Of a stretch of DNA of 55,649 bases, positions 1-8,140 are shown one piece after another. The translations under genes were made by a program, and so were the position numbers. The notes below the pieces were generated by a model. It was not told the origin of the DNA. It did not search any database and saw only the letters and a program-made list of their open reading frames with translations. How positions within the stretch are numbered: the first letter of the stretch is position 1; each line of letters begins with the position of its first letter. The DNA is from an uncultured Lentisphaerota bacterium (GTDB taxonomy: Bacteria; Verrucomicrobiota; Lentisphaeria; Oligosphaerales; CAITYL01), in NCBI GenBank assembly GCA_903921725.1, contig CAIXRA010000059.1, forward strand, positions 1-55,649. Reading direction: 5' to 3'.

Positions 1-18
1 CGTGTGCTCTTCCGATCT
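1..18 (+). other. Illumina adapter remnant at contig end
   Basis: The first 18 bases, CGTGTGCTCTTCCGATCT, match the 3' end of the standard Illumina TruSeq read-2 adapter, as known from library chemistry. They are followed at once by a short tandem repeat. This is not genomic DNA. Any reading frame crossing it is artefactual, and the assembly evidently stopped in the repeat. Confidence 0.95.
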
Positions 19-97
19 GCCGGGGTTGTGGCCGGGGTTGTGGCCGGGGTTGTGGCCGGGGTTGTGGCCGGGGTTGTGGCCGGGGTTGTGGCCGGGG
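19..97. repeat. 12-bp tandem repeat, six copies plus a partial
   Basis: The unit GCCGGGGTTGTG repeats perfectly six times (19-90), followed by a partial copy that runs into a G homopolymer. Read on the minus strand in the frame of the partial gene at 19-284 it encodes Thr-Thr-Pro-Ala repeats, a typical extracellular linker. The true copy number is unknown because the repeat abuts adapter sequence. Confidence 0.9.
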
Positions 98-284
98 GGG
101 GGATCTCCGGCATGACGCGGCTTTTCTGTTCGGGAAGGGCTGAAGCCGCTACCGGCGTCATGGCTCCACCAATGGCTTCAACGGTCGTCGTCGCGGTTTC
201 GACGGCCTTGACGAGAGCGGGAAAAGCCAAAAAGGCGGACAGTGTGGCGAGGAGGCCGATTTTGTAGCAGGATGGGTTTCGCAT
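19..284 (-). CDS. Secreted protein with TTPA-repeat linker (3' part missing)
   Basis: An ATG at 284 opens a minus-strand frame that stays open to the window edge. It starts MRNPSCYKIGLL, continues with a hydrophobic stretch ending around Ala-Leu-Val-Lys-Ala (residues 10-27), and so looks like a signal peptide. A short Ala/Thr/Pro-rich segment follows, then a Thr-Thr-Pro-Ala repeat encoded by the 12-bp tandem. GAGGAG lies 13 bases upstream, somewhat far for a ribosome site. The folded part of the protein would lie beyond the contig end, so no function can be given. It lies downstream of the outer-membrane barrel gene on the same strand, about 117 bases away, and might be co-transcribed. The sequence left of base 19 is adapter, not gene. 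Confidence 0.6.
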
Positions 285-401
285 TAGTGCTGGAATTCTC
301 CTCGCGTGCAAGGCGTTTTTCTCTCCGTACAAACAGGCTAATTGTCCTAAGCTGCGCGGGGAATTTTCCGCCGCACCAGCGTCAAGTGGCCTGTGGCCGT
401 C

Positions 402-1724
402 TCAGAACTTGTGCTGCAGCGTGAAGGAGAGGACCGTGCGGTCGTAGCCGTCATTCTGCTTGGAAAACTGCTGCGTGTATTCATAGCGGAGGGAGAGCTG
501 GGTATGGGAGCCGATGTCGTAGGTGGGGCCGATGCCGAAGCGGACAGTTTCCGACTTTTGGCCGTTGTCGGATTCATCCGTGTCGAGCCAACTGATGTCG
601 CTGCCGAGTATCCACTTCTTCCCCACGCGGTATGTGACGGCGTATGAGTGCTGCCACTGCCGGGAGTAGTTGATCGGCGGACTAAGGTAATTGCTGGTCA
701 GCCCGTACGAGCTCGAAATGCGATGAATCAGTTTTTCCCCGGTTCCGAAGACGATGCTCAATTCATAGGTCGGGGTCGTGCCTTGATCCGTGGCGACATT
801 GTTGTTGCTGTTGTACTGGGCGACTTCATAGCCGAGGCGACCGGTGACGGACACCTGGCCGATGTGGCGGAAGGCGGCGCCGAAGCGGTAGTCCATGCAG
901 TCGTTGCGCTTGAGGCCGGAGCTTATTTGTTCCGAGCTGTAGTAGGTGTCGGTGATCGTCAGGTACGGCCCGATTGATCCGCCCTTCCAAGTGTCCCGCA
1001 GCAGCAACAGGTCAATCATGTCCGATTGGCAGTCAAGGTACTTGTAGTCACCGGGCGTGTGCCAGGAGAAGCTGTGGGAGTAGCGGTCGATGGTGTGAAG
1101 GATGTCGTTTAGGTCGTTCTCATACTGCAGGAACCCCTCGACGCTGGTGGTGGCATACCCCGCCGATGAGTTGCTGGCGGCCAGTTTCTGGAGGCTCTCA
1201 ATGGTGCGGGAGATATTGGCGCCCGCTGTCAGCTTGCCGTTCTGCCCGAGCTTCATCTCGGACGCAATACCCGTGCTGAGTTCGCCGCTGTCGCCGGTAA
1301 GAAGGAAATCGCTCTTGCCCTCCCCGCCCGGAAAATAGCGGTAGGCGATGCCGACGCTCGAATTGATGGAGGCCCACGAACTGACAGGCCAGTCGACGGC
1401 CATGGTCAATCCGGGCTGCAGGTAGAAGCCGGCCTGGTTGCTCGAGGTCGTCGTCGTCCCCGTGTTGTAGCCGCTGCGCCCGATATTGCTGTCCCACGCC
1501 CCCGTGAGCGTGCCGGTGAAGCCGAGACGGAGGGTGCTGTTGGGTACTTTGATGTTGTAGTAATCATCCGCCCGGCGAAGGTCGTTGTCCGGCGACAGGT
1601 TGATGGTTGCCGCCCGGGCGGATGGCAGAAGGCCGAGCCCCAGCAGAAGGAACGCGGTGAACGTCCCCTTGAGCAGCGCCATGCGAGCCTTTTTAATTTT
1701 GCGGACAAGGTTCCGGTTTTTCAT
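402..1724 (-). CDS. Outer-membrane beta-barrel protein
   Basis: The 440-residue protein has a basic N-terminus, a hydrophobic segment ending Leu-Pro-Ser-Ala-Arg-Ala (about residues 20-38) that fits a signal peptide, and then alternating aromatic/polar strands. It ends Thr-Leu-Gln-His-Lys-Phe; a C-terminal Phe is the usual insertion signal of outer-membrane barrels. The 'GAWDSN' segment after the mature N-terminus and the many Tyr/Trp-rich strands recall the putative beta-barrel porin-2 (BBP2) group often found with exopolysaccharide genes, but this assignment is tentative. AAGGG lies 8 bases before the ATG at 1724; an in-frame ATG at 1682 is an alternative start. A strong sigma-70-like promoter lies about 100 bases upstream. 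Substrate is unknown. Confidence 0.7.
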   Translation of the reverse strand: MKNRNLVRKIKKARMALLKGTFTAFLLLGLGLLPSARAATINLSPDNDLRRADDYYNIKVPNSTLRLGFTGTLTGAWDSNIGRSGYNTGTTTTSSNQAGFYLQPGLTMAVDWPVSSWASINSSVGIAYRYFPGGEGKSDFLLTGDSGELSTGIASEMKLGQNGKLTAGANISRTIESLQKLAASNSSAGYATTSVEGFLQYENDLNDILHTIDRYSHSFSWHTPGDYKYLDCQSDMIDLLLLRDTWKGGSIGPYLTITDTYYSSEQISSGLKRNDCMDYRFGAAFRHIGQVSVTGRLGYEVAQYNSNNNVATDQGTTPTYELSIVFGTGEKLIHRISSSYGLTSNYLSPPINYSRQWQHSYAVTYRVGKKWILGSDISWLDTDESDNGQKSETVRFGIGPTYDIGSHTQLSLRYEYTQQFSKQNDGYDRTVLSFTLQHKF

Positions 1725-1823
1725 AAAAGTGCCCTTTTCGCCAGCTGCCTACCAACTATTGTTTCTTGAGGGGCAAATATTAGGACGATGCAAAACGGCA
1801 ATAGAAGCCGACTATTGACCGCT

Positions 1824-1852
1824 ACTATACATCGGAACATTTGGGTGTGCAA
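1824..1852 (-). promoter_or_regulatory. Sigma-70-type promoter for the outer-membrane barrel gene
   Basis: On the minus strand TTGCAC (1847-1852) and TATAGT (1824-1829) are separated by exactly 17 bases. Each box differs from consensus at one or two positions. Transcription would start near 1817, giving a leader of about 90 bases before the ATG at 1724. Confidence 0.6.
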
Positions 1853-1883
1853 CCAAATGCGGGCGGAGCATCCCGAAAAAAAA

Positions 1884-2789
1884 TCAATACCCATCCCCGG
1901 CCGAGCGTCGGCTTCGTGCGTCTGCGCATGCCTTTTCCGCTAAGTACGAGCTGCGGGCCAGCGGTTGGCTGACGGCTTTCTCAAAACCGAACTCGTCCTG
2001 GGCAATCCTCCCCCAGCGGTCAAACGCCTCCGGGGTGACGTAGCGGTCGAGCGGCCAATGACTGGCCGACGGCGGCAGGTATTGGCCAATTGTCAATATC
2101 TGGACTCCGGCCGACCGCAAGTCTCTTAGGAGCGTCCGTATTTCCTCCTCGGATTCTCCCATCCCGAGCATGAAGCCGGACTTGACGGCCGTCCGGTTTC
2201 CGCACATGCGGGCGGCGGCGGCAAGTACCTGGAGGCTGCGCGCGTAATCCGCCCCGCTGCGGACGGCGGCCGTCAACCGGGCGCAGGTCTCGATGTTGTG
2301 GTTGAACACATCCGGTCCGGCGGCGAGTACGGCGGCAATGTCCGTTTCGCGCCCGCCGAAGTCGGGGGTGAGCACCTCGACGCCGATACCGGAAACCGCC
2401 TCCCGCACAGCCCGGATAGTGGCGGCGAAATGCGAGGCACCGCCGTCCGGGAGGTCGTCGCGGGTGACGCTGGTAATGACGGCGAATTGGATGCCGAGCG
2501 CCTTGACGGCTTCGGCGACGCGACGCGGCTCGTCGGCGTCCACCGCCCCCGGCATGCCGTGGTGCACGGCGCAAAAACGGCAGTTCCGGGTGCAGGTGTT
2601 CCCCAAAATCAGAAACGTCGCCGTCCCGCGGGCCCAGCAGTCGCAGCGGTTCGGGCAGTTCGCGCTCTCGCAGACGGTGTGGAGGTTCAGATCCTGCAGA
2701 AGCTTTTTGACTTCGTCGCGGACCGGCGCGCCGCGGTACGGAACCTTCAGCCAGTCTGGAAGTCTCGGACGGTGTGTGACGGGGGGCAT
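1884..2789 (-). CDS. lipA: Lipoyl synthase
   Basis: Radical-SAM enzyme that inserts two sulfurs into octanoyl groups on lipoate-dependent proteins, the last step of lipoate synthesis. The LipA-specific auxiliary cluster motif CX4CX5C is at Cys40, Cys45 and Cys51, and the radical-SAM motif CX3CX2C at Cys66, Cys70 and Cys73. The RSSY motif near the C-terminus supplies the serine that ligates the auxiliary cluster. The start is the ATG at 2789, with AGGA seven bases upstream, giving 301 residues; a longer frame from a TTG at 2825 adds residues unlike LipA. An octanoyltransferase/ligase gene lies upstream on the same strand, separated by about 150 bases that contain an inverted repeat. Both enzymes needed for de novo lipoylation are therefore adjacent. 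Confidence 0.95.
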   Translation of the reverse strand: MPPVTHRPRLPDWLKVPYRGAPVRDEVKKLLQDLNLHTVCESANCPNRCDCWARGTATFLILGNTCTRNCRFCAVHHGMPGAVDADEPRRVAEAVKALGIQFAVITSVTRDDLPDGGASHFAATIRAVREAVSGIGVEVLTPDFGGRETDIAAVLAAGPDVFNHNIETCARLTAAVRSGADYARSLQVLAAAARMCGNRTAVKSGFMLGMGESEEEIRTLLRDLRSAGVQILTIGQYLPPSASHWPLDRYVTPEAFDRWGRIAQDEFGFEKAVSQPLARSSYLAEKACADARSRRSAGDGY

Positions 2790-2816
2790 GCGGAAGTCCT
2801 GTGGGCAGAAGGTTGA

Positions 2817-2929
2817 AAGGTTCAACGGTTCACGGTTTGTGGGTTTGGGAATGGGTGCCGTTTGAAATCGTTATTCCGCTCGAGTTTTTGTCAACCGCTG
2901 AACCGCTGAACCGTTCAGCCTGGAACCTT
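2817..2929. repeat. Imperfect inverted repeat between lipA and its neighbour
   Basis: AAGGTTCAACGGTTCA at 2817-2832 recurs in inverted, expanded form at 2892-2929, where AACCGCTG is repeated in tandem before CCGTTCAGCCTGGAACCTT. The stretch could fold into a stem with a loop of about 60 bases. It resembles dispersed intergenic repeats of large environmental genomes, but copy number cannot be judged from one window. Confidence 0.5.
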
Positions 2930-2941
2930 GTGGTTGAGCGT

Positions 2942-3664
2942 TCACCGCATCCGGTTCCACTCGTCGGTGCTATAACGCGTCCGCGCCAGTTCCTCCGCCA
3001 GGGCCAGCAGTTCCGGGCCGGGCGCGAACTCCGTAAAGGCGATGCCGTCGCGCGCCGCGAACGCTTCGGCGATGCGGCGGATTAGTTCGCTGCGGGGCAG
3101 GGGGAGCTCATGGCCGAAATGGATGCTGCCCTGGTGCAGGATTCCTTCGCGGGTCCGCCGCTGGGCGGCGCCGGCAATCTTCTGGTTGCCGAGCACGACA
3201 TCGTAGCGTGTCGGCGTCGTGAAGCAGACCATGCGCAGGCGGTCCACGCACTTCGGAATCTCCAGCTGGGTCAGTTCCGCCGCGACCTGGCAGCCGGCGA
3301 GCCCTTCCCGGACAGCATCGTTGACGAACGCATAGCTTTCAATCGGCGTGACTTTGGCCAGCCGGTGTCCCGCCGGGATGACGACCGAGTGCGTGAGGTC
3401 GTGGTCGTGGAACACCACGCCGCCGCCGGTCGTGCGCCGGATGACGGTGCAACCTTCCTGCGGTGCCGCCGTGAACGCCTGTACATAGCCGATCGTCACT
3501 GCCGGACGGTCCCACGCGTAGAAGCGCAGCAGCGGCCGACCGCGCGCCGCCGCCATGCGGAGCAGAGCCTCGTCCACCGCCATGTTCATGGCCGGCTCGC
3601 GGACGCCGTCGTCCCAGAAATCCCACGTTTCGGGTGCCGGCTTGGTTGTCGTCGGTTCGTTCAT
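2942..3664 (-). CDS. Octanoyltransferase / lipoate-protein ligase A family protein
   Basis: This 240-residue protein belongs to the biotin/lipoate ligase fold (BPL_LplA_LipB). The signature RRTTGGGVVFHDHDLTHS is near residues 76-93. A Cys-Phe pair is followed by 'NQKIAGAAQ' with the conserved lysine, then 'ILHQGSI'. The family includes LipM/LipL octanoyltransferases, which move octanoyl groups from acyl carrier protein, and LplA ligases, which use free lipoate and ATP. The adjacent lipA favours the octanoyltransferase role, and the Cys in the Cys-Phe motif is a candidate for its catalytic thiol. Sequence alone does not decide. The start codon is 7 bases after the upstream dapF-like gene, so the two are probably co-translated. 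Confidence 0.85.
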   Translation of the reverse strand: MNEPTTTKPAPETWDFWDDGVREPAMNMAVDEALLRMAAARGRPLLRFYAWDRPAVTIGYVQAFTAAPQEGCTVIRRTTGGGVVFHDHDLTHSVVIPAGHRLAKVTPIESYAFVNDAVREGLAGCQVAAELTQLEIPKCVDRLRMVCFTTPTRYDVVLGNQKIAGAAQRRTREGILHQGSIHFGHELPLPRSELIRRIAEAFAARDGIAFTEFAPGPELLALAEELARTRYSTDEWNRMR

Positions 3665-3671
3665 GAGAAGA

Positions 3672-4529
3672 TTATCCCAAACGCTCCATCAGGTCCGGCG
3701 CCGCTTCGCCGCGGCCGACGGCGCGCACCGGGCCGGTCATGCGGATGGCGTGCCCTTCACCGATTTCAATCTCCAGTTCCCCGCCGGGCATGCGGACCGT
3801 GATGCGGTCCCCGCACAGCCCGAGCCGGTGCGCCACCGCCGCCGCCGCGCTGGAACTGCTGCCGGAGGCCAGCGTGTAACCGGCCCCGCGTTCCCAGATT
3901 TCGATGCGGATCGTGCTGCGGTCCACAACCTCCAGAAACTGCACGTTCGTCCGGTTCGGGAAAAGCGGATGCGTTTCCAGCTTCGGCCCGAGCTCACAGG
4001 CGGTCTCCGGCGTCACCGGCTGGCCGAGCACGACGCAGTGCGGGTTTCCGACCGTCGCCGCGCAAAACGTCAGGCGCCTCCCGCCGATCTCGACCGTTTC
4101 GTTGAGAACCTCGCGCGCCGGGCCGGTGACGGGGATCTTGCGGCTGTCGAAGCTTGCCCGGCCCATCTCCACCCGCACGCGGTGGCCGGCATCGGAAAGC
4201 GTGCACTCCACGATGCCGCCTACCGTGTGAAGATGGAAAGGGGTACCGGTCTGCACGCGACCGGTGTCCAGCAGGTGCCGCGCGAAGATGCGCAGGCCGT
4301 TGCCGCTCTTCTCCGCCTCGCTGCCGTCCGGATTGAAGATGCGCAGTCCGCACAGGACGCCGCCGTCCGTTGCGGGCAGGGGGCCGGACAGGATGCCATC
4401 TGATCCCAGACCGAAATGGCGGTCGCACAGCAGCCGGATGCGCTCCGGCGTCAAGGGAAGGTTCCACGATGCTGGATCCAATACCAGATAGTCGTTTCCT
4501 AGGCCCTCGTATTTGAAGAAGGAAGGCAC
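3672..4529 (-). CDS. DapF-family epimerase homologue lacking both catalytic cysteines
   Basis: The 285-residue protein has the full diaminopimelate epimerase fold signature: 'FFKYEGLGNDY' at the start, 'FNPDGSEAEKSGNG' mid-protein, 'ATVGNPHCVV', and 'WERGAGYTLASGSSSS' near the end. In true DapF two cysteines (Cys73 and Cys217 in E. coli) act as base and acid. Here the codons are AGC (Ser75) and TCC (Ser222), so both are serine, while the substrate-binding Glu-Arg before the second site is kept. The usual Gly-Glu-Thr is Gly-Tyr-Thr. The GTG at 4529 with GGAGG five bases upstream gives a normal-length protein; a longer frame from 4622 adds an unrelated leader. It could be a weak serine-based epimerase or a paralogue with another substrate. 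It leads the lipoate genes. Confidence 0.8.
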   Translation of the reverse strand: MPSFFKYEGLGNDYLVLDPASWNLPLTPERIRLLCDRHFGLGSDGILSGPLPATDGGVLCGLRIFNPDGSEAEKSGNGLRIFARHLLDTGRVQTGTPFHLHTVGGIVECTLSDAGHRVRVEMGRASFDSRKIPVTGPAREVLNETVEIGGRRLTFCAATVGNPHCVVLGQPVTPETACELGPKLETHPLFPNRTNVQFLEVVDRSTIRIEIWERGAGYTLASGSSSSAAAAVAHRLGLCGDRITVRMPGGELEIEIGEGHAIRMTGPVRAVGRGEAAPDLMERLG

Positions 4530-4671
4530 AAGCACCTCCAAAGCGTGAAATGACAAACGGATAATGGAAGAACCAATGCCTCGCTGCCCGCGGCGCCCAA
4601 GGCCTGATTTTTTGTGTAACATACTCCCGACCTACGGCTTTTCCGGCTACCCGCCCGAGTTTGGGCTGGGG

Positions 4672-4699
4672 TTGACATGACCCGGGGGGCATGTATGAT
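4672..4699 (+). promoter_or_regulatory. Sigma-70-type promoter for the DUF294 sensor operon
   Basis: A perfect TTGACA (4672-4677) is followed after 16 bases by TATGAT (4694-4699). Transcription would begin near 4706, about 90 bases before the chosen ATG at 4798. This is the only strong promoter-like pair in the 4530-4797 gap. Confidence 0.6.
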
Positions 4700-4797
4700 A
4701 CGGAGGTCGTGCGGATTTTCCGGCGGGATTGCAGGGGCTGTTCCTGTCCGGCACCGTGTTTTCCGTGTTTCAATTGGTGCAAACAGGGGGATGCCCC

Positions 4798-7296
4798 ATG
4801 CCAGCGATGATGTCGCCGATTCGGCCGCGCATGCAATGGCGCCTCTTCCTGATCAATATCGTCTCGCCTGCCGTTTTGACGTTTGTCCTGCTGCTGGCCT
4901 TCGTTTTTCTCGTCATCATTCCCTCCATGCGCCGGAACATCGTTGAGCACAAGAAAACGATGATTCGGGAATTGGCACAGGTCGCCAGTAGCGAAATCGA
5001 GGGCTTTTACGAGCAGGAGCACCGGGGCGAATTGACCCGCGCGCAGGCCCAGGCGGCGGCGTCGGCACGGGTGAACCGGCTTCGGTTCGGAGATGACCGG
5101 AAGGACTATTTCTGGATTACCGACATGCAGCCGCGGATGATCATGCACCCGTATCGTCCGGAGATGAACGGGCAGGATCTCTCCGATTATCGGGATCCGC
5201 ATGGCCTGAAGCTGTTCGTCGAGTTTGTCGACATCGTGAAGGAGCGCAACGCCGGGTACAAGGACTACCTGTGGCAGTGGAAGGACAACGAGAAGCGCGT
5301 CACGCCCAAGCTCTCGTATGTCATCGGGTTCAAGCCCTGGGGCTGGATTGTGGGCACGGGAATCTATTTGGATGACGTGAATGCGGAAATTCGCGACATT
5401 ACGCGCCAGACGGTTTTGGTATCCATGGTCATCTCCGTGTTCATCGCCCTGCTGCTGCTGTTTATCGCGCATCAGAGCCTGAGGCTGGAACGGAAGCGTT
5501 GGGAGGCGGAAACGGCCCTGCGCGAGTCGGAGGAGAAGCATCGCATCCTGCTGAGCAACACGACGGAGGGGGTGCTGATGGTGCTGCGTGACCGCCCGTT
5601 CTACGCCAACAAGACCTTGCTGGATCAACTGGGCTACACCGAACGGGAGTTGGCCGACTTGACTATGGACAAGCTCATTCAGCCCACATCGGATCAGTGC
5701 GCGAAGCTGATCGGGAAGAGCGGCGCGGCGACCGATGTCCTGCTCTCGACGACCGCCGTGCAGATCGGGAATCAGGCCGGTCAGGTCTTTTCCTTCAAGG
5801 ACATTACCGCGAACAAGAAAAACGAGGAGGCCATGTCCCGCCTGATGACCGAATTGCAGACAACGCTGCCGCTCACGACGCAGCCCGTGAAATCTGCGGC
5901 GATTTCGACGCTTTCCTGCGATTTTAACACCACCGTCCGCCAGGCGGCCGTGGCAATGATGCAGCACAAGTGCGACGCGATTCTGGTCAAGGCCTCTGTG
6001 GATGGCGAGCCGGTCGGCATCGTCACCGACCAAGATCTCCGCAACCGTGTCCTGGCGGCCGGCGTTGATCCGGGGAAGTTGGTTTCCTCCGTCATGAGCG
6101 CGCCTTTGGTTCAGGTTGATGAAAGCGCGCTTTTGTTCGAGGCCGGGCGTATGATGCAGGAGCGGTCGGTACAGCATCTCGCGGTGCGCAATTCACGCGG
6201 TGAGATTGTCGGCCTTCTGGGGGGCAAGGTCATTCTCCATGCACAACGGCATTCCATCGGCCTGCTGCTGGGGGAGATTGAGAAGGCCGGTTCGCCCGCG
6301 GCATTGAAGGCGTGCTACGCGAAACTGCCGTCACTGGTGCGCTCCCTGCTGGACAGCGGTACCCGCATTGAGCACATTAACCGGATGATGAGCCGCATTG
6401 CGGATGCCATCCTGGCCAGGGTCATTGCACTGGTCGAACCGCAGATCGGTTCGCCCCCGGTTCCCTACGCCTTCGTGGTACTCGGAAGTGCCGCCCGTGG
6501 CGAGCAGGCGCTGTTTACGGACCAGGACAACGCCATCGCCTACGCCGATGTCCCCGAGCCGGAGCGGGCGGCCGCGCATGCCTATTTTCTACAGCTGGGC
6601 GAGATTGTCTGCCAGTGGCTGGACCAGATTGGCTACAAACACTGCAAGGGCGAAAGCATGGCCAGCAACCCCAAGTGGTGCCAGCCACTGGCCCGGTGGC
6701 GCCAATTTTTCTCCGACTGCATCGCCACGGCCACGCCGCAGGATTTGGTGGACGTCAACATCTTCTTTGATCTCCGGTGCGCGTTTGGCGAAACGGGCCA
6801 TGTCATGCAACTCAGGCAGCATCTGCAACAGCTGATGGAGGCGAATCAGGAGGTTTTTTTCTTCAATCTGGCGCAGAGCACCCTACAGTTCAAGCCGCCC
6901 CGTGGCTTCTTCGGTAATATCCAGGTGGAGCAGGGGGGCGGGGATGCGCCGTCCTTCAACATCAAGTCGGCGATTGTCCCCATCGTCAATTTCGCCCGTA
7001 TCTACGCGCTGCGCCATCACATCGTCGAGACCAATACGCTTGACCGTCTTGCCCGCCTCCGCGACTACGGCGTCCTTCGCCCCTCCAGCCATGACGAGCT
7101 GGTGCAGGGGTATGCCTCCCTGATTCACATGCGCCTCACCCACCAGGTCGCCCAGCTTAACCGCAGCGAAGAGCCTGACAACCATATCGTCCTGGCCGAA
7201 CTGACCCAACTTGAGCGTTCCATCCTCAAGAAGGTTTTTGCGGACATCGTTGTCTTCCAGGGGCGCCTGCAGAACGACTTCATGCGGGCTTCATGA
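4798..7296 (+). CDS. Membrane Cache-PAS-CBS-DUF294 sensor nucleotidyltransferase
   Basis: The 832-residue protein has a first membrane segment (about 16-40), then a periplasmic single-Cache domain (about 60-190, with 'KDYFWITD' and 'GWIVGTGIYLDDV'). A second membrane helix (about 205-228), a PAS domain (about 243-355) and a CBS pair (about 370-490) follow. At about residues 558-570 'GSAARGEQALFTDQDN' marks the DUF294 nucleotidyltransferase-like domain, related to GlnD, and a DUF294_C region runs to the end. DUF294-CBS proteins commonly accompany ActP-type acetate symporters, and one lies convergent to this operon. Most such proteins are soluble; the added Cache and PAS sensors are unusual. 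No kinase or methyl-accepting domain is present. The ATG at 4798 has a G-rich site upstream. The reaction it catalyses is unknown. Confidence 0.85.
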   Translation: MPAMMSPIRPRMQWRLFLINIVSPAVLTFVLLLAFVFLVIIPSMRRNIVEHKKTMIRELAQVASSEIEGFYEQEHRGELTRAQAQAAASARVNRLRFGDDRKDYFWITDMQPRMIMHPYRPEMNGQDLSDYRDPHGLKLFVEFVDIVKERNAGYKDYLWQWKDNEKRVTPKLSYVIGFKPWGWIVGTGIYLDDVNAEIRDITRQTVLVSMVISVFIALLLLFIAHQSLRLERKRWEAETALRESEEKHRILLSNTTEGVLMVLRDRPFYANKTLLDQLGYTERELADLTMDKLIQPTSDQCAKLIGKSGAATDVLLSTTAVQIGNQAGQVFSFKDITANKKNEEAMSRLMTELQTTLPLTTQPVKSAAISTLSCDFNTTVRQAAVAMMQHKCDAILVKASVDGEPVGIVTDQDLRNRVLAAGVDPGKLVSSVMSAPLVQVDESALLFEAGRMMQERSVQHLAVRNSRGEIVGLLGGKVILHAQRHSIGLLLGEIEKAGSPAALKACYAKLPSLVRSLLDSGTRIEHINRMMSRIADAILARVIALVEPQIGSPPVPYAFVVLGSAARGEQALFTDQDNAIAYADVPEPERAAAHAYFLQLGEIVCQWLDQIGYKHCKGESMASNPKWCQPLARWRQFFSDCIATATPQDLVDVNIFFDLRCAFGETGHVMQLRQHLQQLMEANQEVFFFNLAQSTLQFKPPRGFFGNIQVEQGGGDAPSFNIKSAIVPIVNFARIYALRHHIVETNTLDRLARLRDYGVLRPSSHDELVQGYASLIHMRLTHQVAQLNRSEEPDNHIVLAELTQLERSILKKVFADIVVFQGRLQNDFMRAS

Positions 7297-7299
7297 CCT

Positions 7300-8085
7300 A
7301 TGCGTATCCTTTTCATTGGCGACGTTCATGGAATGCACCGGCAGCTGGCCGACAGCCTGCGGCAGGTCCAGACCGACTATCGCATCGAGGCGGCCGTTCA
7401 GGTCGGTGACTTCGGGTTCTACAAGGCCACCATGCGGCAATTGGCCGAGGAGGCGATCCGGTTTCCGATACCCCTCCATGTGATTGATGGCAACCATGAA
7501 GATCATCACTGGCTGCAGCAAGCTCTGGAGGCGGGACGTGTTCCGGAATGGCAGGCGCAGTACAACCTGTTTTATCAGCCCCGACCCTCCATCCGTCAGT
7601 TCGGCCTGACCAAGGTTGGCTTCATTGGCGGCGCGCTACATGTCGATCGTCCGCAACAGCACAATGTTATGAGTCGCTCCCCCAACTACATTCTTGCCCA
7701 GCAGCGCGAACAGGCGCGCATCCTGTTCAACCGGGAACGCCCCGACCTGATCGTCACCCATTCCTGTCCGTCACGCATTGGCATTGGCATGCGTGCCTCC
7801 GACCAGTTGCAGCAGCAGGCTTGCGAGCATATCCTAGCCGCCGGCTTCGACCCAGGGCCTGTCGATGACTGTGGCGATACCGAACTGACGGTGCTCTGGC
7901 AACAGCTTGATTATCGGCCGCGCGCCTGGATTTTCGGCCATTTCCACAGTCATCACGAGGCGGTGATTGAAGGAACCCGGTTCGTCTCCGTCTGCGACGA
8001 CATCAACTCCATGGGCCGCACGCTGGCAATCTGGGACACCGAGGAGAAATTCCTCATGTACTGCTTTGCCGACCCGTCGCAGTAA
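7300..8085 (+). CDS. Calcineurin-like metallophosphoesterase
   Basis: The 261-residue protein carries the full metallophosphoesterase metal-binding set: GDVHG (Asp8, His10), GDFG (Asp37), GNHED (Asn65, His66), His154 in VTHSCP, and GHFH (His214, His216). There is no signal peptide, so it should act in the cytoplasm on a phosphoester that the sequence does not reveal. Its ATG lies 3 bases after the stop of the DUF294 sensor gene, so the two are surely co-transcribed and probably translationally coupled. It may reverse or tune a nucleotide modification made by its partner, but this is inference. A bidirectional terminator follows. Confidence 0.88.
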   Translation: MRILFIGDVHGMHRQLADSLRQVQTDYRIEAAVQVGDFGFYKATMRQLAEEAIRFPIPLHVIDGNHEDHHWLQQALEAGRVPEWQAQYNLFYQPRPSIRQFGLTKVGFIGGALHVDRPQQHNVMSRSPNYILAQQREQARILFNRERPDLIVTHSCPSRIGIGMRASDQLQQQACEHILAAGFDPGPVDDCGDTELTVLWQQLDYRPRAWIFGHFHSHHEAVIEGTRFVSVCDDINSMGRTLAIWDTEEKFLMYCFADPSQ

Positions 8086-8095
8086 AACAAAAAAA

Positions 8096-8120
8096 GACGC
8101 CGGGCTGCCCGGCGTCCTTT
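8096..8120 (+). terminator. Bidirectional intrinsic terminator between convergent operons
   Basis: GACGCCGGG and CCCGGCGTC form a perfect 9-bp stem around a CTG loop, with A-rich sequence before and T-rich sequence after. It can serve both the phosphoesterase operon and the convergent symporter operon. Confidence 0.9.
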
Positions 8121-8140
8121 TCAATGTTACGATGGTTGCG

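Noticed and set aside
4..267. A plus-strand frame with Ala-Gly-Val-Val repeats at the left edge
   Set aside because: It starts inside the adapter sequence and is only the complement of the 12-bp tandem repeat. The minus-strand frame has a signal peptide.
3994..6177. A 727-codon minus-strand frame crossing dapF and the sensor gene
   Set aside because: It is antisense to the well-supported sensor gene and out of frame with dapF; its product is His/Arg/Gln-rich without domains.
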